A DNA stretch of 64,000 nt from Perognathus longimembris pacificus. Lineage: Eukaryota; Chordata; Mammalia; Rodentia; Heteromyidae. The position numbers and the translations under genes were made by a program. The stretch spans positions 11,136,852 to 11,200,851 of the forward strand of contig NC_063173.1 in the NCBI RefSeq assembly GCF_023159225.1, written 5' to 3'. Below are positions 1 through 13,188 of the stretch, in pieces (the first letter of the stretch is position 1; every line of letters starts with the position of its first letter). Under the pieces are notes generated by a model. It did no database searches and was not told the origin of the DNA. It saw only the letters and a program-made list of their open reading frames with translations.

Positions 1-221
1 ACTCTGGGAGTTGTAGTTCAGTGAACAGCCTTCTGGACTCTCAGGTAAGAGGAATACAATGACTGGGAAAACTGAAGTTGGTTTTATTACTCTGTTAAAG
101 ATCAATCAACATTTTGTTTTATTTTTAAGATGTGCAGCAGCTACTTTTAACTTAAAATTTTCACAATTGCTTTTAGTTGATTTTTGAATTTTTAAGATTT
201 TACTTATTATTTTGTCCATTG

Positions 222-397
222 TGGGGCTTGAACTCAGGGCCTAGGCACTGTCTTTGAGCTTTTTTCACTCAAGGCTAGTGCTATTGGAGATAAGAGTCTC
301 ATGGACTTTCTTGCCCCCACTGGCTTTTAACTGAGATTCTCAGGTCTCAGCCTCCTGAGTGGCTAGAATTACAAGTGTGAGCCACTGGCACTCAGCT
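222..397 (-). mobile_element. B1-Geo type SINE
   Basis: Geo tail then B1-like head (CTGGCACTCAGCT end); diverged, with an internal deletion of the junction. Confidence 0.75.
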
Positions 398-577
398 CTT
401 GAATAATTTTTAAAAATTTAGAATAGCTTTATATTTGTAGGAAAGTTGTGAAAAGAGCAGTTTCCATATAATAACACCTAGCTTCCCCTATTAACACCTA
501 CATTTGTCACACAAAAAATGACCAATATTGACACATCCTAGTATTTTATTCAGATTCCTAGTTGTGGAGGGCAAGGG

Positions 578-745
578 TGCTGACCTTGGGGCTTGAACTT
601 AGGGCCTGGGTGCTGTCCCTGAGCTTTTTTGCTCAAGGATATTGCTCCACTTCCAGCCTTTTTGGTGGTTCATTGGAGATGGGTCTCACAGACTTTCCTG
701 CCAAGACTGCTTTCATTCTGGGATCCTCAGAACTCGACCTCCTAA
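578..745 (-). mobile_element. B1-Geo SINE, truncated
   Basis: Keeps the Geo tail and the joining segment GAGATGGGTCTCACAGAC; most of the B1 head is lost. Confidence 0.65.
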
Positions 746-751
746 GTAGAA

Positions 752-842
752 TCAGGTCTGGGACATGGCTCAGGAAGCAGACTATTTGGCTTAGCAAGTG
801 TATGGCCTTCAGTTCAAACCCTAGTACCATCAAGAAATAAAG
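752..842 (+). mobile_element. ID-like monomer
   Basis: ACATGGCTCAGGAAGCAG (A box) and AGTTCAAACCC (B box) with an A-rich end; strongly diverged. Confidence 0.45.
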
Positions 843-1184
843 CTAAATAACAGATATAAAATATATGCACAAGGAGACGTTAAAAATGAACCCTGATTTA
901 TTGTGTGGAGTGCATGTGACACTACATGTGCAATTTGCTTGCTGATGCCATCTTCAGCCCTTTAAGACAGAAGTACTTCTCCACTAGCGTCACAAGGGGG
1001 CATCCAAAAACCAAAAAACAAGGCCCAGCACAGGCGTTCACTGGGTGTCATCCTTACCCAGAATGCATTCTTCAACCCTAAAGGAAATGCATGCTGTCTG
1101 CTGAAAACTGAGATCCTTACATTCACAGACGAAAAAAAAAAAGAATATAGTGTTCCTTAACAGGTGTAAGATTGTTTTGGCATT

Positions 1185-1189
<5 letters not shown>

Positions 1190-1245
<56 letters not shown>
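1190..1245. repeat. (TG)n microsatellite
   Basis: Nearly perfect TG array; a minus-strand Geo-tail fragment follows at 1251-1300. Confidence 0.95.
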
Positions 1246-1247
<2 letters not shown>

Positions 1248-1333
1248 TTTGCCAGTCCTGGGGTGTGAACTCAGGGCCTGAGCACTGTCCACATTACCAG
1301 CCTGGCATTATTTTGTTTTTAAAAGAAAACACT

Positions 1334-1570
1334 AAGCTGGGTGCTGGTGGCTACTCAAGAAACTGAGATCTGAGCATCATGGTTTGAAGCCAAAGCCAGC
1401 CTGAGCAGAAAAGTCTGTGAGACTCTTGTCTCCAGTTAACCACCAAAAAGCCGGAAGTAGAGCTGTGGCTCAAGTGGTAGAGCACTAGCCTTTGGGCACA
1501 AAAGCTCAGGAACAGCACCCAGGCCCTGAGTTAAAGCTCTAGGATTAGAACAAGAAAAGACAAACAAAAA
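1334..1570 (+). mobile_element. B1-Geo SINE
   Basis: Near full length: AGCTGGGTGCTGGTGGCT head, CCAGTTAACCACCAAAAAGC joint, Geo tail, and a tail of AAGACAAACAAAAAAG. Confidence 0.85.
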
Positions 1571-1743
1571 AGAGACAGGAAAGAGAGCGGGTTGCTGTTT
1601 GCAGGGTATCGCTGCAAGCCGCCTACTCTAGGGCCAGCCAACAGGGATTGCTGAGGAGGCCCTCCTGGTCTTCACTGGCTCTTGGTGGGAGTGAGAGAAT
1701 CTAATGAAGTTTTCCAAATTCATGCTTCTACAAACACATATTC

Positions 1744-1749
1744 TTTATT
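1744..1749 (-). terminator. PAAF1: Candidate PAAF1 polyadenylation signal
   Basis: AATAAA on the minus strand about 310 bases past the PAAF1 stop. The cleavage site would fall near 1720-1730. It is the first canonical hexamer after the stop that I found; no transcript evidence is available. Confidence 0.5.
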
Positions 1750-2057
1750 TCTTCCAGAGATCAGGCCTCTGTTCCTTGTAAACATTTACTACAACTGGTT
1801 TGAGAACAAACTGCAAGTCTCCAGCTGCTTGCCCTGTTGTGGGTGAGTTTACACCGAAGAAGCTGGGGCAGAGCAGTGAGCACGCATGAGCTGCTTACTC
1901 GGTTCAGAGCTTATTCAGTTCCACATGCTAGGGCAGCCCGTGTGATGCGACTTCCTACGGGTGCTGAGGACACGAGGGGGCCACAGAACTTGGGAAGGAC
2001 TGATGTTTCTGCTATGGTTGATCCTGTTCACCAACTGGAACTTCTCTATCCAAAGGG

Positions 2058-2135
2058 TCAGAGGTCAGAAAGCTGATAGCGTCGCACAAGACCATCTCGA
2101 CAGCATGTGTAGATCTGCTTCTCCCAGGTGGCAAC
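2058..2135 (-). CDS. PAAF1: PAAF1 coding exon 12 with stop
   Basis: Residues 368-392, from VATWEKQIYTCCRDG to RRYQLSDL, then TGA. The acceptor is CTTGTGTTTCAG with a good pyrimidine tract. Confidence 0.95.
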   Translation of the reverse strand, partial: VATWEKQIYTCCRDGLVRRYQLSDL

Positions 2136-5100
2136 CTGAAACACAAGACTGCACAGCTCAAAAAAAGCCTGAGTTCATTCATTTCGAAAAAACTGAGGCT
2201 TGTCATCAACCTCATTAGTCCCAGGGAATCTAAGAAATTTATTGACTCCAAAGGCAAAAGAAGATTATATCTACAATACATATTTACAACATTTCTGGCC
2301 TGGTCAAGGGTGCACTCATGCCTAGAGAATAGAGAAAGGAATTGGCCTAAGTGGTATACAAGCCTATTAGTGCTATGTACACATGGTTTAGTGTAATGTG
2401 AGTGTGCTGAGATGGAAAGAGCTCAGAAACCAAGTGAAAATAAACCATGGAATATACACAATTGGGGCTGGGAATATGGCCTATTGGCAAGAGGGCTTGC
2501 CTTGGAATATACACAATTGCTGGGTCTATAATGTCCACAGACGGGCTTGGGTTCCCCTGAACCCTGAAACAAAGTTCTGAATATGTGCCTTTTTCTCCCT
2601 GAGGAGGATTTCATTAGTTTCTCAAAGAACGGTAAGGATCACTAACAGTATAGAAATAGCATGCATGAATTCTGGAATTAATCTAACTCAGGTTTGTTGC
2701 CATGTTGCAACAATTTCCTCAATCTTTGTGAGCCCTGGTTTCCTTTTATTAATAAGATTGAAATGCTAAGTTAGTACACAATAAAGGACACAATATTGTA
2801 GGATTTTTTTTTGGGGGGGGGGTCGGTTATAGGGCCTGAAATTTGGCCCTGGGCGCTGTCCCTGAGCTCTTCAGCTCAAGATTAGTGCTCTACCACTTGA
2901 GCCACAGTGCCACTTCTGCTTTCTCTGGTGGTTAATTGCAGATAAGAGTATTACAGACTTTCCTACCCGGGCTGGCTTTGAACCAGATCCTCAGATCTCA
3001 TCCACCTGAGTAGCTAGGATTATAGGCGTGAACCACCAGCGCCCGGCAACTGTAGGAATTTTTTTAAAAACAAAAATGTTTCTATATGCATTTACCTGGG
3101 AAAAGCTCCAAGATAAGTAAAAAATGAATAAAGTTTTGATTAAACTGCTTATATTATACAGCAAGCAGTATTTGAGCATCCCTAATGTCATAAGGCAGCC
3201 CAGTTAAATCCCTTCAAAGGCCTAGAGCCCAAGTGAGCGTCGCCAAGGCCGGAGGTCCTATCAGGACTGTACCTTGTACACAGGGTCACAGTCAGCCCCA
3301 GTGAGCTCAATGACGTAATCCAAGTCTTGCTGAATAATGAAGCAGCTCCCATCACCTGAAAGACAGACAGTTTAGATTACTACAAAAGATGCTGCATCAC
3401 ATAGGTTTTTAAAAATTAAATCTTTTTATTTATATATGTATGTTACTAACCTAAAGAAGATAGTCCTAAGATGTGAAATAACAAGTAAGTCTTACTTTGT
3501 GGGCCAACTATGAAACGCTATAGCGGCAGCTTATCATGCTGAGTTAGGAGGATTTGAAGATCAAGTGCAAAGTCAATGGAAAGAAGGGCTGTCTTGATTT
3601 GCAGTATCTGCCAAAGACAGAGTAGGCAACTGCAAGCTTACAGATCTATTTGCAAACATCCTTGACAGTGTTTTAAAATAAGGAACTGCTTACATAAATG
3701 TTTTCTGTAACTTGCAACCAAATTATTCCTCAAGCTACAAACTTGGTGCTAAATGCACTAGAGGAAGGAGGAAAGTTATACCTAGAAAATACATATCTAG
3801 CTAACTTTTAGTTTTTAGTTTTGTTTTAGTTTAATTTTTAGCTGGGGCTGTAGCTCAGTAGAGGAGTATTTGCTTGGCATGCAAGATCACGGTTCAATCA
3901 CCAGAACCACAGGAAAAAATAAAGTGTATCTAAAATTAAATTTTCATAGAAGTGCATAGAAAAATGAAACTTGGAATAGTCTAAAAACTCTAATAAAGTT
4001 ATTTTTGCTGTTGTGTTTAGTATAAAAGTAGCACATGTTCATTGAAAAAAACCATTAAAATGAGGAAAATAGATAATAAATCACCCATAATTTACCACCA
4101 CTGTGTGTGTGTGTGCGCACGTGTGCACACACGCGCATGTGCCAGTTCTGGAGCTTGAACTCAGGGCCTGAGTGCTGTCCTTGAGGTTTTTTTTGCTCAA
4201 GGCTAATGCTCTACCACTTCCAGATATAGGGTGGTTTATTAGAGATAAGAATCTCATGGAGTTTCCTGCCCAGGCTACCTTTGAATCATAATCCTTACAT
4301 CTCAGCCTCCTGAGTAGCTAAGATTATAGGTTTGAGCAACTGGCTCCCAGCTCTTCCAATCTTTTAAATAAAAATTTTATTATATTTTGAAGCTGGGAAT
4401 GTGGCTTACTGGTAGAGTGCTTGGCTAGCATGCATGAAGCCCTGGGTTCGATCCCTCAGCACCGCATAAACAAAGCCAGAAGTGGAGCTGTGTCTCAAGA
4501 GCTAGAGTGCTAGACTTGAGCAGAAATAAGACAGGAACAGTGCTCAGGCCCTCAGTCCCAAGCCCCAGGACTAGAAAAATATATATATATATATAGTATA
4601 TATACACACATATATGACATGCGACGCTGCAAAGCTGGGCATTGGTGGCTCACACCTGTAATAGTAGCTAGAGCTACTCAAGAGGCTGAGACCTGGAAGA
4701 TGGATGTTTGAAACCAACCCATGCAAAAAAGTCCAAAAGACTCTGTTTCTAACTAACCAGCAAAGGGTGGGCTGGAGCCATGATTCAAGTGGTAGTGTAC
4801 CGCTTTAAACAAATATGGCCCTAGACTTTAAGACCCAGTACCAGCAAACAAAAAGAGAAAAAGAAAAAAAAATCCCTATGTTAAGCAGCCATACATGGTA
4901 GGATATGACTGTAATCTCAGTTACTCAAGAGCCTGAAGCAAGGCAGTAACGTTTCTTGGGCAACTAAGTGAAACTCTGTCTCACAATTTAAAAGCTTAAA
5001 AGGGGGTTGGGATGTGGCTCAGTGGCAGAGCACCTGCTCAGAATGAACAAGGTTTTGGGTTCAATACTCAGTACCATAAACAAGACAAAACAAATAAAAA

Positions 5101-8100
5101 CCCCATAATATTATGTGTAATTAAGTGAACAAGATGGAGTTTTCAGTTGGCCCCTGGACTCACCTTGGGTAGCAATGAATCCATCTCTGAAACTCAGCAA
5201 GGACAGAACTGGGGCTCCTGATCTGTGAATGATCTGCACTGGAGCCCTAGCAAAATAAAAGGGGATGTTTTACTTTTTTCATTGAAAGCAATGCTTGACT
5301 ATGTAGTTAGCCTATAGTACTAACCACATAAAAGGAAGCAGAACAAATGAGTAAATGATTAAAACTCTACACCTGATTTAGTCCCTGGCAAGATCCTTAA
5401 CTGGAATCAAAGTAATTTAAAAACCACCTTGGAGTGAATCTAAATGTGTCTCTGAACATGAACTAAGTTACCACAAAAACCTCAAGTTTTGGGAGGAATA
5501 TGACATGGACTGTTAACAATATATTAACCTAAAGACAGAATTAAGACTAATTTGAAATATTAAAACTGTCAGGGCTTTCAAAGATAAAAGTGGTGTCCAC
5601 AGAAGCCATTCAGTAAGTGTTATTAGGACAAAGGAAGGAAATATAAGCAAAAAGGGAGTGACTCATAGAAACTGTTAAATCTTGCAAGGGAGAGGTATGT
5701 GATTCTCTTTGTGCTATAAGATCACGATAAGGCCTGTGTCAGCTAAGTAATGATCAAAACTAAATAGGAACTGGGCACAGGTGGCTCACGCCTGTTATCC
5801 TAGCTACACAAGAGGCTACGATCTGAGAATCACAGTTCAAAGACAGCCAGGGCAGGAAACTCCATGAAACTCTTATCTCCAATTAACCACAAAAATCTGT
5901 AAGTAGAGCTGTGGCTGAAGTGGTAGAGAATTAGTCTTGAGCAAAAAAATCTCAGGGACAGCACCCAGGCCCAGAGTTCAAGCCCCAGGATTGGCAAAAA
6001 AGAAAACTAGGACACAGGCCAGTAGGACACAGGCCAGCTTACTTGAATTGGAAATGATCATTCAACTAGGTGCCGGGAGGTCCACAGCTATAATCCTAGG
6101 TACCTGGGAAGTTGCAATAAGAAAGATGAGGACTGAAGGCTAACTTAGGCAAAAAAAATTTCTTGGACTATTTCTTGACCAATAGCTGGATAGTGTGGCA
6201 CATGACGGAATTATTCTTGTTTTGTGAGGAATGTAGTCAGATCATGGTCCAGGTGTATGCTGGGGGTAGGAAGTGAGACCCCTAGCTCAAAATAACCAGT
6301 GCAAAAAAGGCTGGAGTCTATACTTGGTAGTAGAGCACATTCCTAGCAATTTCAAGGCCCTGAGTTCAATATTTCAAGAAAAAGAAAAGATCATTCCCCT
6401 GGGTGAATTGCTTAAGTGGTAGAGTGCTTGCCCAGCATGTACAAGGTCTTGGGTTCAATTCTCAGTACTATAAAAACAATCAATTAATTTTAGGCCAGCC
6501 CAGGACTAATAGTTTAGAGAAAATGACTGAATTCCTTAAACAGCAAATCATTTTAAAGAAATACTAGTTAATATTAAGTTTTTTTTTCCCAACGCAATCA
6601 TTACAGATGGACAACCATGACAGTAGGAATCAAATTACCTTTTAATATGATTCCAGGAATAAGGATAATAAAGATAACTCAAATCAGAAAACCTTATCAA
6701 TGGAAAAATGTATCTTTAACTCAATGGTCATCTATATGCCAGGCTAACTCAGCATTAAAGGCAATACAAACTTCTACTCCGTAGATGACCCATAGGATGC
6801 AAATGAATGGTCACTCACCTTGGACTTCTCACATCCAGCTGGTAAATGTTTCCATCTTGTGTCCCGGCCAACAGCAGGAAACCAGAAAGAAAAGTACAGC
6901 AGTTGAAGGCATCCGAGCCAACAAAGAGGAACACCTGGAAACAAGTAGAAGACAAAAATGCTGTTTAAAAATGCACTTGTTGGGCTGGGAATGTGGCTTA
7001 GTGGTAGAGTGCTTGCCCTGCATGCATGAAGCCCTGGGTTTGATTCCTCAGTATCACATGAACAGAAAAAGCCAGAAGTGGCGCTGTGGCTCAAATGGTA
7101 GAGTGGTAGCCTTGAGAAAAAGAAACTCAGGGACAGTGCCCAGGCCCTGAGTTCAAACCCCATGAATGGCAAAAAGAAAAAGAAAAAAGATGCATTTGTT
7201 TCCAGGTGTAAACATGCAGCAAAAAGGGGAATTTTTTTTAATATACTCTTTTTTGACAGGTTTTCTTCCTCCCCACTTTAAGCACTCATTACTAGGAAAC
7301 AAAACTCTCACCAATAGCTGTCCCAGGACTCAAGGTTGACTGAGGGCTGAAGCTGTTTATTTCACAGTCTCCACTCTACTACCCCTCAGTGTTCTCACAT
7401 TTGAACTCGTGCTTGCCAGGCAGATTTTTTTTCCACTTAAGCCTCATCCCTTGCCCTTTTGACTTACTCTTTATAGAGTCTCATGAATTTTTCCAGGTGA
7501 GCCTTGGACCCCAATCCTCCTATGTCTGCTCCTAAGTAGCTGGGATTATGGCTATGAGCAACCAAATGCAGCCTTTCCTATACCCTTTGCATTACCACCC
7601 TACATTTGAGAAATATCTAGAATTCCAACACAACAGTTAAGTTCTATAAAATGTCACTTCTAGCAACGTTTTAAATGGGGTATACTCTGTGGGAAAGAAA
7701 CATGCTTAAAGTGGCAATTTAAACAATCACAATTCTCTCCATGTATCTAAAAACCTAAATTATTATTTTTTAATTTATTCCCTATCGTTAGCTGAAGCTG
7801 ATCCTTTTCCCTTAAAATAATAAAGAAAAAAGGAAACAAGCTGGGCACCGGAGGCTCATGCCTATACTAGCTACTTAGGAGGCGGAGAGCTGAGGATCAC
7901 GATTTGAAGCCAGCCTGGGCAGAAAAATCCCTGTGAGATGCTTATCTCCAATTAACCACCCAAAAACTGGAAGTGAAGCTGTGGCTCAAAGTGGTAGAGT
8001 GCTAGCCTTGAGCAAAAGAAGCTCAGGAACAGTGCCCAGGCCCTGAGTTCAAACACCAGGACAGGCAAAACAAACAAACAAAGGTTAAGTCCTCTGTTCA

Positions 8101-10896
8101 GTGGCAGAGCCTAGATTAGATGTGACCCCTAATCTGAAGCTCTTCACTACTATATCACAATTCCTCTCACCCATGTGCCTCCTTAAGAAACTGAACCCAG
8201 GGAGCAAGTAGAAATAAATGTGTCTAAAGCAGTTTGCCAACAACCACTGTCCTTAGACTTGAAAGGTCTTGTAAGAACCACTTGCCGGCTGCCTGCTCTG
8301 CAGTCCCAAGCACTGAAGCTTCTTATCTTCCCGGGCCACCAGCAGCATTTTTGACTCTGTTCCAACTTCCCGATCACCTGCAGGACAGAAAAGTCTTGTT
8401 TATGACAGCCACGCTGCCAAGCCGCAGTACCCTGCAGCACAGTCACTGATAACTGTATGTACTCAATGGTCATGATTCACTGACTAACTTTTCAGAAGTT
8501 ATGCTTTATTTCTCATTGAGGCAGACTTATCCAATAACATAAAGTTGTCAAAACAGATTTCTTTTTTCTTTCTTTTGTGCCAGTTCTAGGACTTGAACTC
8601 AGGACATGGGTGCTGTCCCTGAACTTTTGTGCTCAAGGCTGGAACTTTGCCACTTGGGCCACAGCTCCACTTCTGGCTTTTTAGTGGTTAATTGGAAATA
8701 AAGAGTCTCATGGACTTTCCTGCCTGAGCTGGCTTTGGATCCTCAGATCTCAGCCTTCTGAGTAGCTAGGATTACAGGCCTGAGCCACTGGCACCTGACT
8801 TTTTTTTTTTTTTTTTTTTGGCCAGTCCTGGGCCTTGGACTCAGGGCCTGAGCACTGTCCCTGGCTTCTTCCCGCTCAAGGCTAGCACTCTGCCACTTGA
8901 GCCACAGCGCCGCTTCTGGCCGTTTTCTGTATTTGTGGTGCTGGGGAATCGAACCTAGGGCCTCGTGTATCCGAGGCAGGCACTCTTGCCACTAGGCTAT
9001 ATCCCCAGCCCCGGCACCTGACTTTTAGACATTAGTTTTGTCTACTTAAACATAATGATCATCACATATACTTCTTTTGTGGGCTTCAAAATGACAGAAA
9101 CAGAATAGGTATATGAATATATGGTGAAAAATACCAGCTACAGGGCAAGAAAGGGGGGAAAAAGAGAGAAACTTAAGGAACTGATAACTTACTGGGCATC
9201 TGCTCGGGGGAGCCAAGGTTTATGGAGTTGTCAGCAGCCCCCACGGCCACTCCATTAATGGAAGAACCACAGTCTGCAATGATTCCCAAGCAGGCTGAGC
9301 GCCCACAATCCCAAAGTCGTGCTGTTCCGTCTCGAGACCCAGACACCACGTTCCTCCCTCGATCAACAATGGCTGTATCCAAGATGCCTGTCAAGAGAAA
9401 AAAGTCAGGGCTGGAGGCATGGCTCAGGTGGAAGAGCACCAGCCAATGAGCAAAAGCATCAGATACCAGATCCCCATCTCAGACTAAAAACAACTACAAA
9501 AAAAAAAAGTCCGCAAGACAAAGAAAGGATAAAGAAGAGGAAGTTATGTAAACAACTCAATCTTATGAAATATGGGCATGCTCAATGTAAGTTCTAGAAA
9601 AACAAATAGAATCCCTTCTTCTCAGTGGGTCAAAGACTAGCTGAGGCAAGCACTCTTGCCACTAGGCCATATTCCCAACCAAGACTAGCTGAGAGACACA
9701 CAAAACAAGCCCTGAACTTAATACTTACTGGAGTGTCTTAAGACTGGTGGTTTTCAATTTTTTATTTTGGATTAAAAACCCTTTTTATCCCCTTTGGCAG
9801 TAACAAGGTTTGAACTTGGGGCTTCATTCTTCCTAGGCAGGTGTTCTATTTAAACCAGGCCTTCATCTCTTTTTGTTCTGGTTATTTTTTGAGACAGAAT
9901 CTTGTTTGTTGTTGTTGTTGCTTTCCAGGCATGCTCCTAGTCCATGACCCTATTTATACTTCCTGTTGTAGCTGGGATAACAGGCATGTATCATCATGGC
10001 CAGTTTTTGTTTGTTTTGTTTTGTGGTTGTTTTTTTTTTTGTTTTTTTTTTGCTGAGATGAGGTTTGATGAACAAATTTTTGCTGACGTGGTCTAGAACC
10101 ACGATCTTCTCAACCTTTACCTCCTAAGTAGCTAGAAGTATAGGCTTGAGCCACTAGCACTTGGCCCAAACCCTTTTTAATAGAAAAATTAAGTCAGTGT
10201 CTTAAGAATTCAGTTTGCAAATCGCTCTTAAAAAACCTTGCTGCTTACATTGAGACCTGATTTAAAAGGTTAGCCTCCCCCCACCCTTGTTTGTACAGGG
10301 TCCTGTTATGTACCCCAGGCTGGCCTCCAATTTGATGTCTTTCTGCCTCAGCTTAACAAGTGATGGGGCTACAGGTGGACATCACTAAGCCTGGTTAGTC
10401 TTCTCATCATAAAAATAGAAAAGTGCGAGCTGGGGATATGGCCTAGTGGCAAGAGTGCTTGCCTCGTATACGTGAGGCCCTGGGTTCGATTCCTCAGCAC
10501 CACATATACAGAAAATGGCCAGAAGTGGCACTGTGGCTCAAGTGGCAGAGTGCTAGCCTTGAGCAAAAAAGAAGCCAGGGACAGTGCTCAGGCCCTGAGT
10601 TCACGGCCTAGGACTGGCCAAAAAAAAAAAAAAAAGAAAAGTGCCAGGCATCGGTGGCTCACACCTGTATTCCTAGCTACTCAGGAGGCTGAGATCTGAG
10701 GATTGCAGTTTGAAGCCAGCAGGGCAGGAAAGTCTGTGAGATTCTTATCTCCAATTAAGCACCAAAAAGCTGGAAGTAGAAGTGTGGTTCAAGTGGTAGA
10801 CCATGAGCCTCAAAGATTTTAAAAAGCTAAGGTCCTGAGTTCAAGCCTCAGGATTCTCTCGGTCTCTCTTTCTCTATCTCTTTGTCTCTCTCTCAT

Positions 10897-10927
<31 letters not shown>

Positions 10928-13145
10928 CAAAGATCTGGTCTGTTTTTTTTTTTTTTTTTTTTTTTGGCCAGTCCTGGGCCTTGGACTCAGGGCCTGAGCA
11001 CTGTCCCTGGCTTCTTCCCGCTCAAGGCTAGCACTCTGCCACTTGAGCCACAGCGCCGCTTCTGGCCGTTTTCTGTATATGTGGTGCTGGGGAATCGAAC
11101 CTAGGGCCTCGTGTATCCGAGGCAGGCACTCTTGCCACTAGGCTATATCCCCAGCCCCCTGGTCTGCTTTTAATCAACAAGTTCCCATTTTAAGATGTCA
11201 CTATGGGGCTGCGAATATGGCCTAGTGGTAGATTGCCTGCTTCATGTACATGAAGCCCTGGGTTCAATTCCTCAGCACCACATATATAGAAAAAGCTGGA
11301 AGTGGTGCTGTGGCTCAAGAGGTAGAGTGCCAGCCTTGAGCAAAAAGAAGCCAGGGATAGTGCTCAGGCCCTGAGTTCAAGTTCCTGGACTGGCAAAAAA
11401 CAAAACAAGCAAAAAAATTTTTTTTAAAAAGATGTTACTGGGGCTGGGGATATGGCCTAGTGGCAAGAGAGCTTGCCTTGTATACATGAGGCCCTGGGTT
11501 CGATTCCCCAGCACCACATATACAGAAAACGGCCAGAAGTGGTGCTGTGGCTCAAGTGGCAGAGTGCTAGCCTTGAGCAAAAGGAAGCCAGGGACAGTGC
11601 TCAGGCCCTGAGTCCAAGGCCCAGGGCTGGCAAAAAAAAAAAAAAAAAAAAAAAAAGATGTTACTATGTTACTAAATTCCATGGAAGTGATACTACCTTT
11701 CCATGAAAACAGTTCTGAAATGTATACACTCAGACAAGGATGCTACAGCTGTGGCTAGAGAACTGTGACTCGGTATTAACTGTGTACAATTTTCAAGTAA
11801 TACTCAGCAAAGAGCTGCTATTTAGAAAAATCTCCTATCCTCTAAAAGTAGAGTGGAAAATTGTCACCTTCTTGCTAATAAAATTGTCACAATATAATGG
11901 CATCTGCCATGAGTCTCTTCGCAGATGGCAATAAAGAAAAGAGGATGAGTAGAAGAATGGAGTTCTCTGAGGAATTACTTAGAAAGAAGCAATGACGTAG
12001 CCACTTCCAGAATGCCTTTGTGAGAGAAGCCACAGCTAAGACCTACTGGAAGCTGGAAAAAGCTTCATGCATCTAAACAGACAAGTTTTCAACATATAAA
12101 CCAATGCAAAAAGGCATTTTCCTTCAAGAAAAGATTCAACTGAATCACATAAAAGCATTTTAGCCTGCCTAGGAAATAATAATATTAGATAAAACTATGG
12201 CTAAAATAATTACTGTATCTGTAAGAAACAGCAAGTTTCATATGTATGTATATACACACATATATGCATCTATAATATTTTAACAAGTTTATGCTATTAA
12301 AATATCTAGTTTTACTACCATATTGTTAGGGATACACACACACACACAGAGGTGGATGTATATGGGGAAATATAACAGCTACCTCAATCTCTGGGGCCAG
12401 GGTGTATGTAATAAGGCCTGAAGTACCTACTGTTACTTAAAGGCATCATACCCATTTCCAAGGAAGTATCTAAGAATATGAAAATAATAGTGCAAATTCT
12501 GGAAATGCAATTTGATTTCTTAAAATTATTCTACACCCTGGTGAGTTAAAAAAAAAACCTCAAATCAGCTAGTCAAATGAAAAAAGATTTAATTTGTTAT
12601 CAATGTTTTACAGATTATGAAAAATGTAGTGTTTACTACAAAGAATTAGAACTACAATGTAACCCCCTAATCTACCAATTTTAAGCAAATGGCTTGAAAA
12701 TTTTAACTTCAAATTGACTAAACTACATTGTAGAGCTTTTACAGTAGAAACAAAATTACCTTCAGTTTACTTTCCATTTGAAAGATTCTGAATACATACA
12801 GGAACTTTATTCATTATGTAAAAATATGAATGTTTATATATATGCTATAATGTATATATATTGTTAAGTAGACTAATTTTATATGTATATTTTAAAAATA
12901 TAAGCATGGCATGACTATAATCAGCAAGTAGGAAAGCAGGACGATATTACAGTTTGAGGCCAGATAGGACAACATAACAAGAACTCATCTAAAACAACAT
13001 TTTATATGTACATAAAACTGTTAGAGATCAATTCTGTACATATTGGTTATATTGGAAAATGTCTATTCTATTAGAAATAATAATTTCTGCTTTTATTTGA
13101 CATATATTAGCATATTATAGGCACACTTTTTCAGCGGAGATTAAA

Positions 13146-13188
<43 letters not shown>

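Noticed and set aside
1172..1366. Frames of alternating C and V or H and T
   Set aside because: Translations of TG/CA microsatellites.
3840..3925. tRNA gene
   Set aside because: ID-type SINE with an A tail; its anticodon arm and acceptor stem do not pair as a tRNA.
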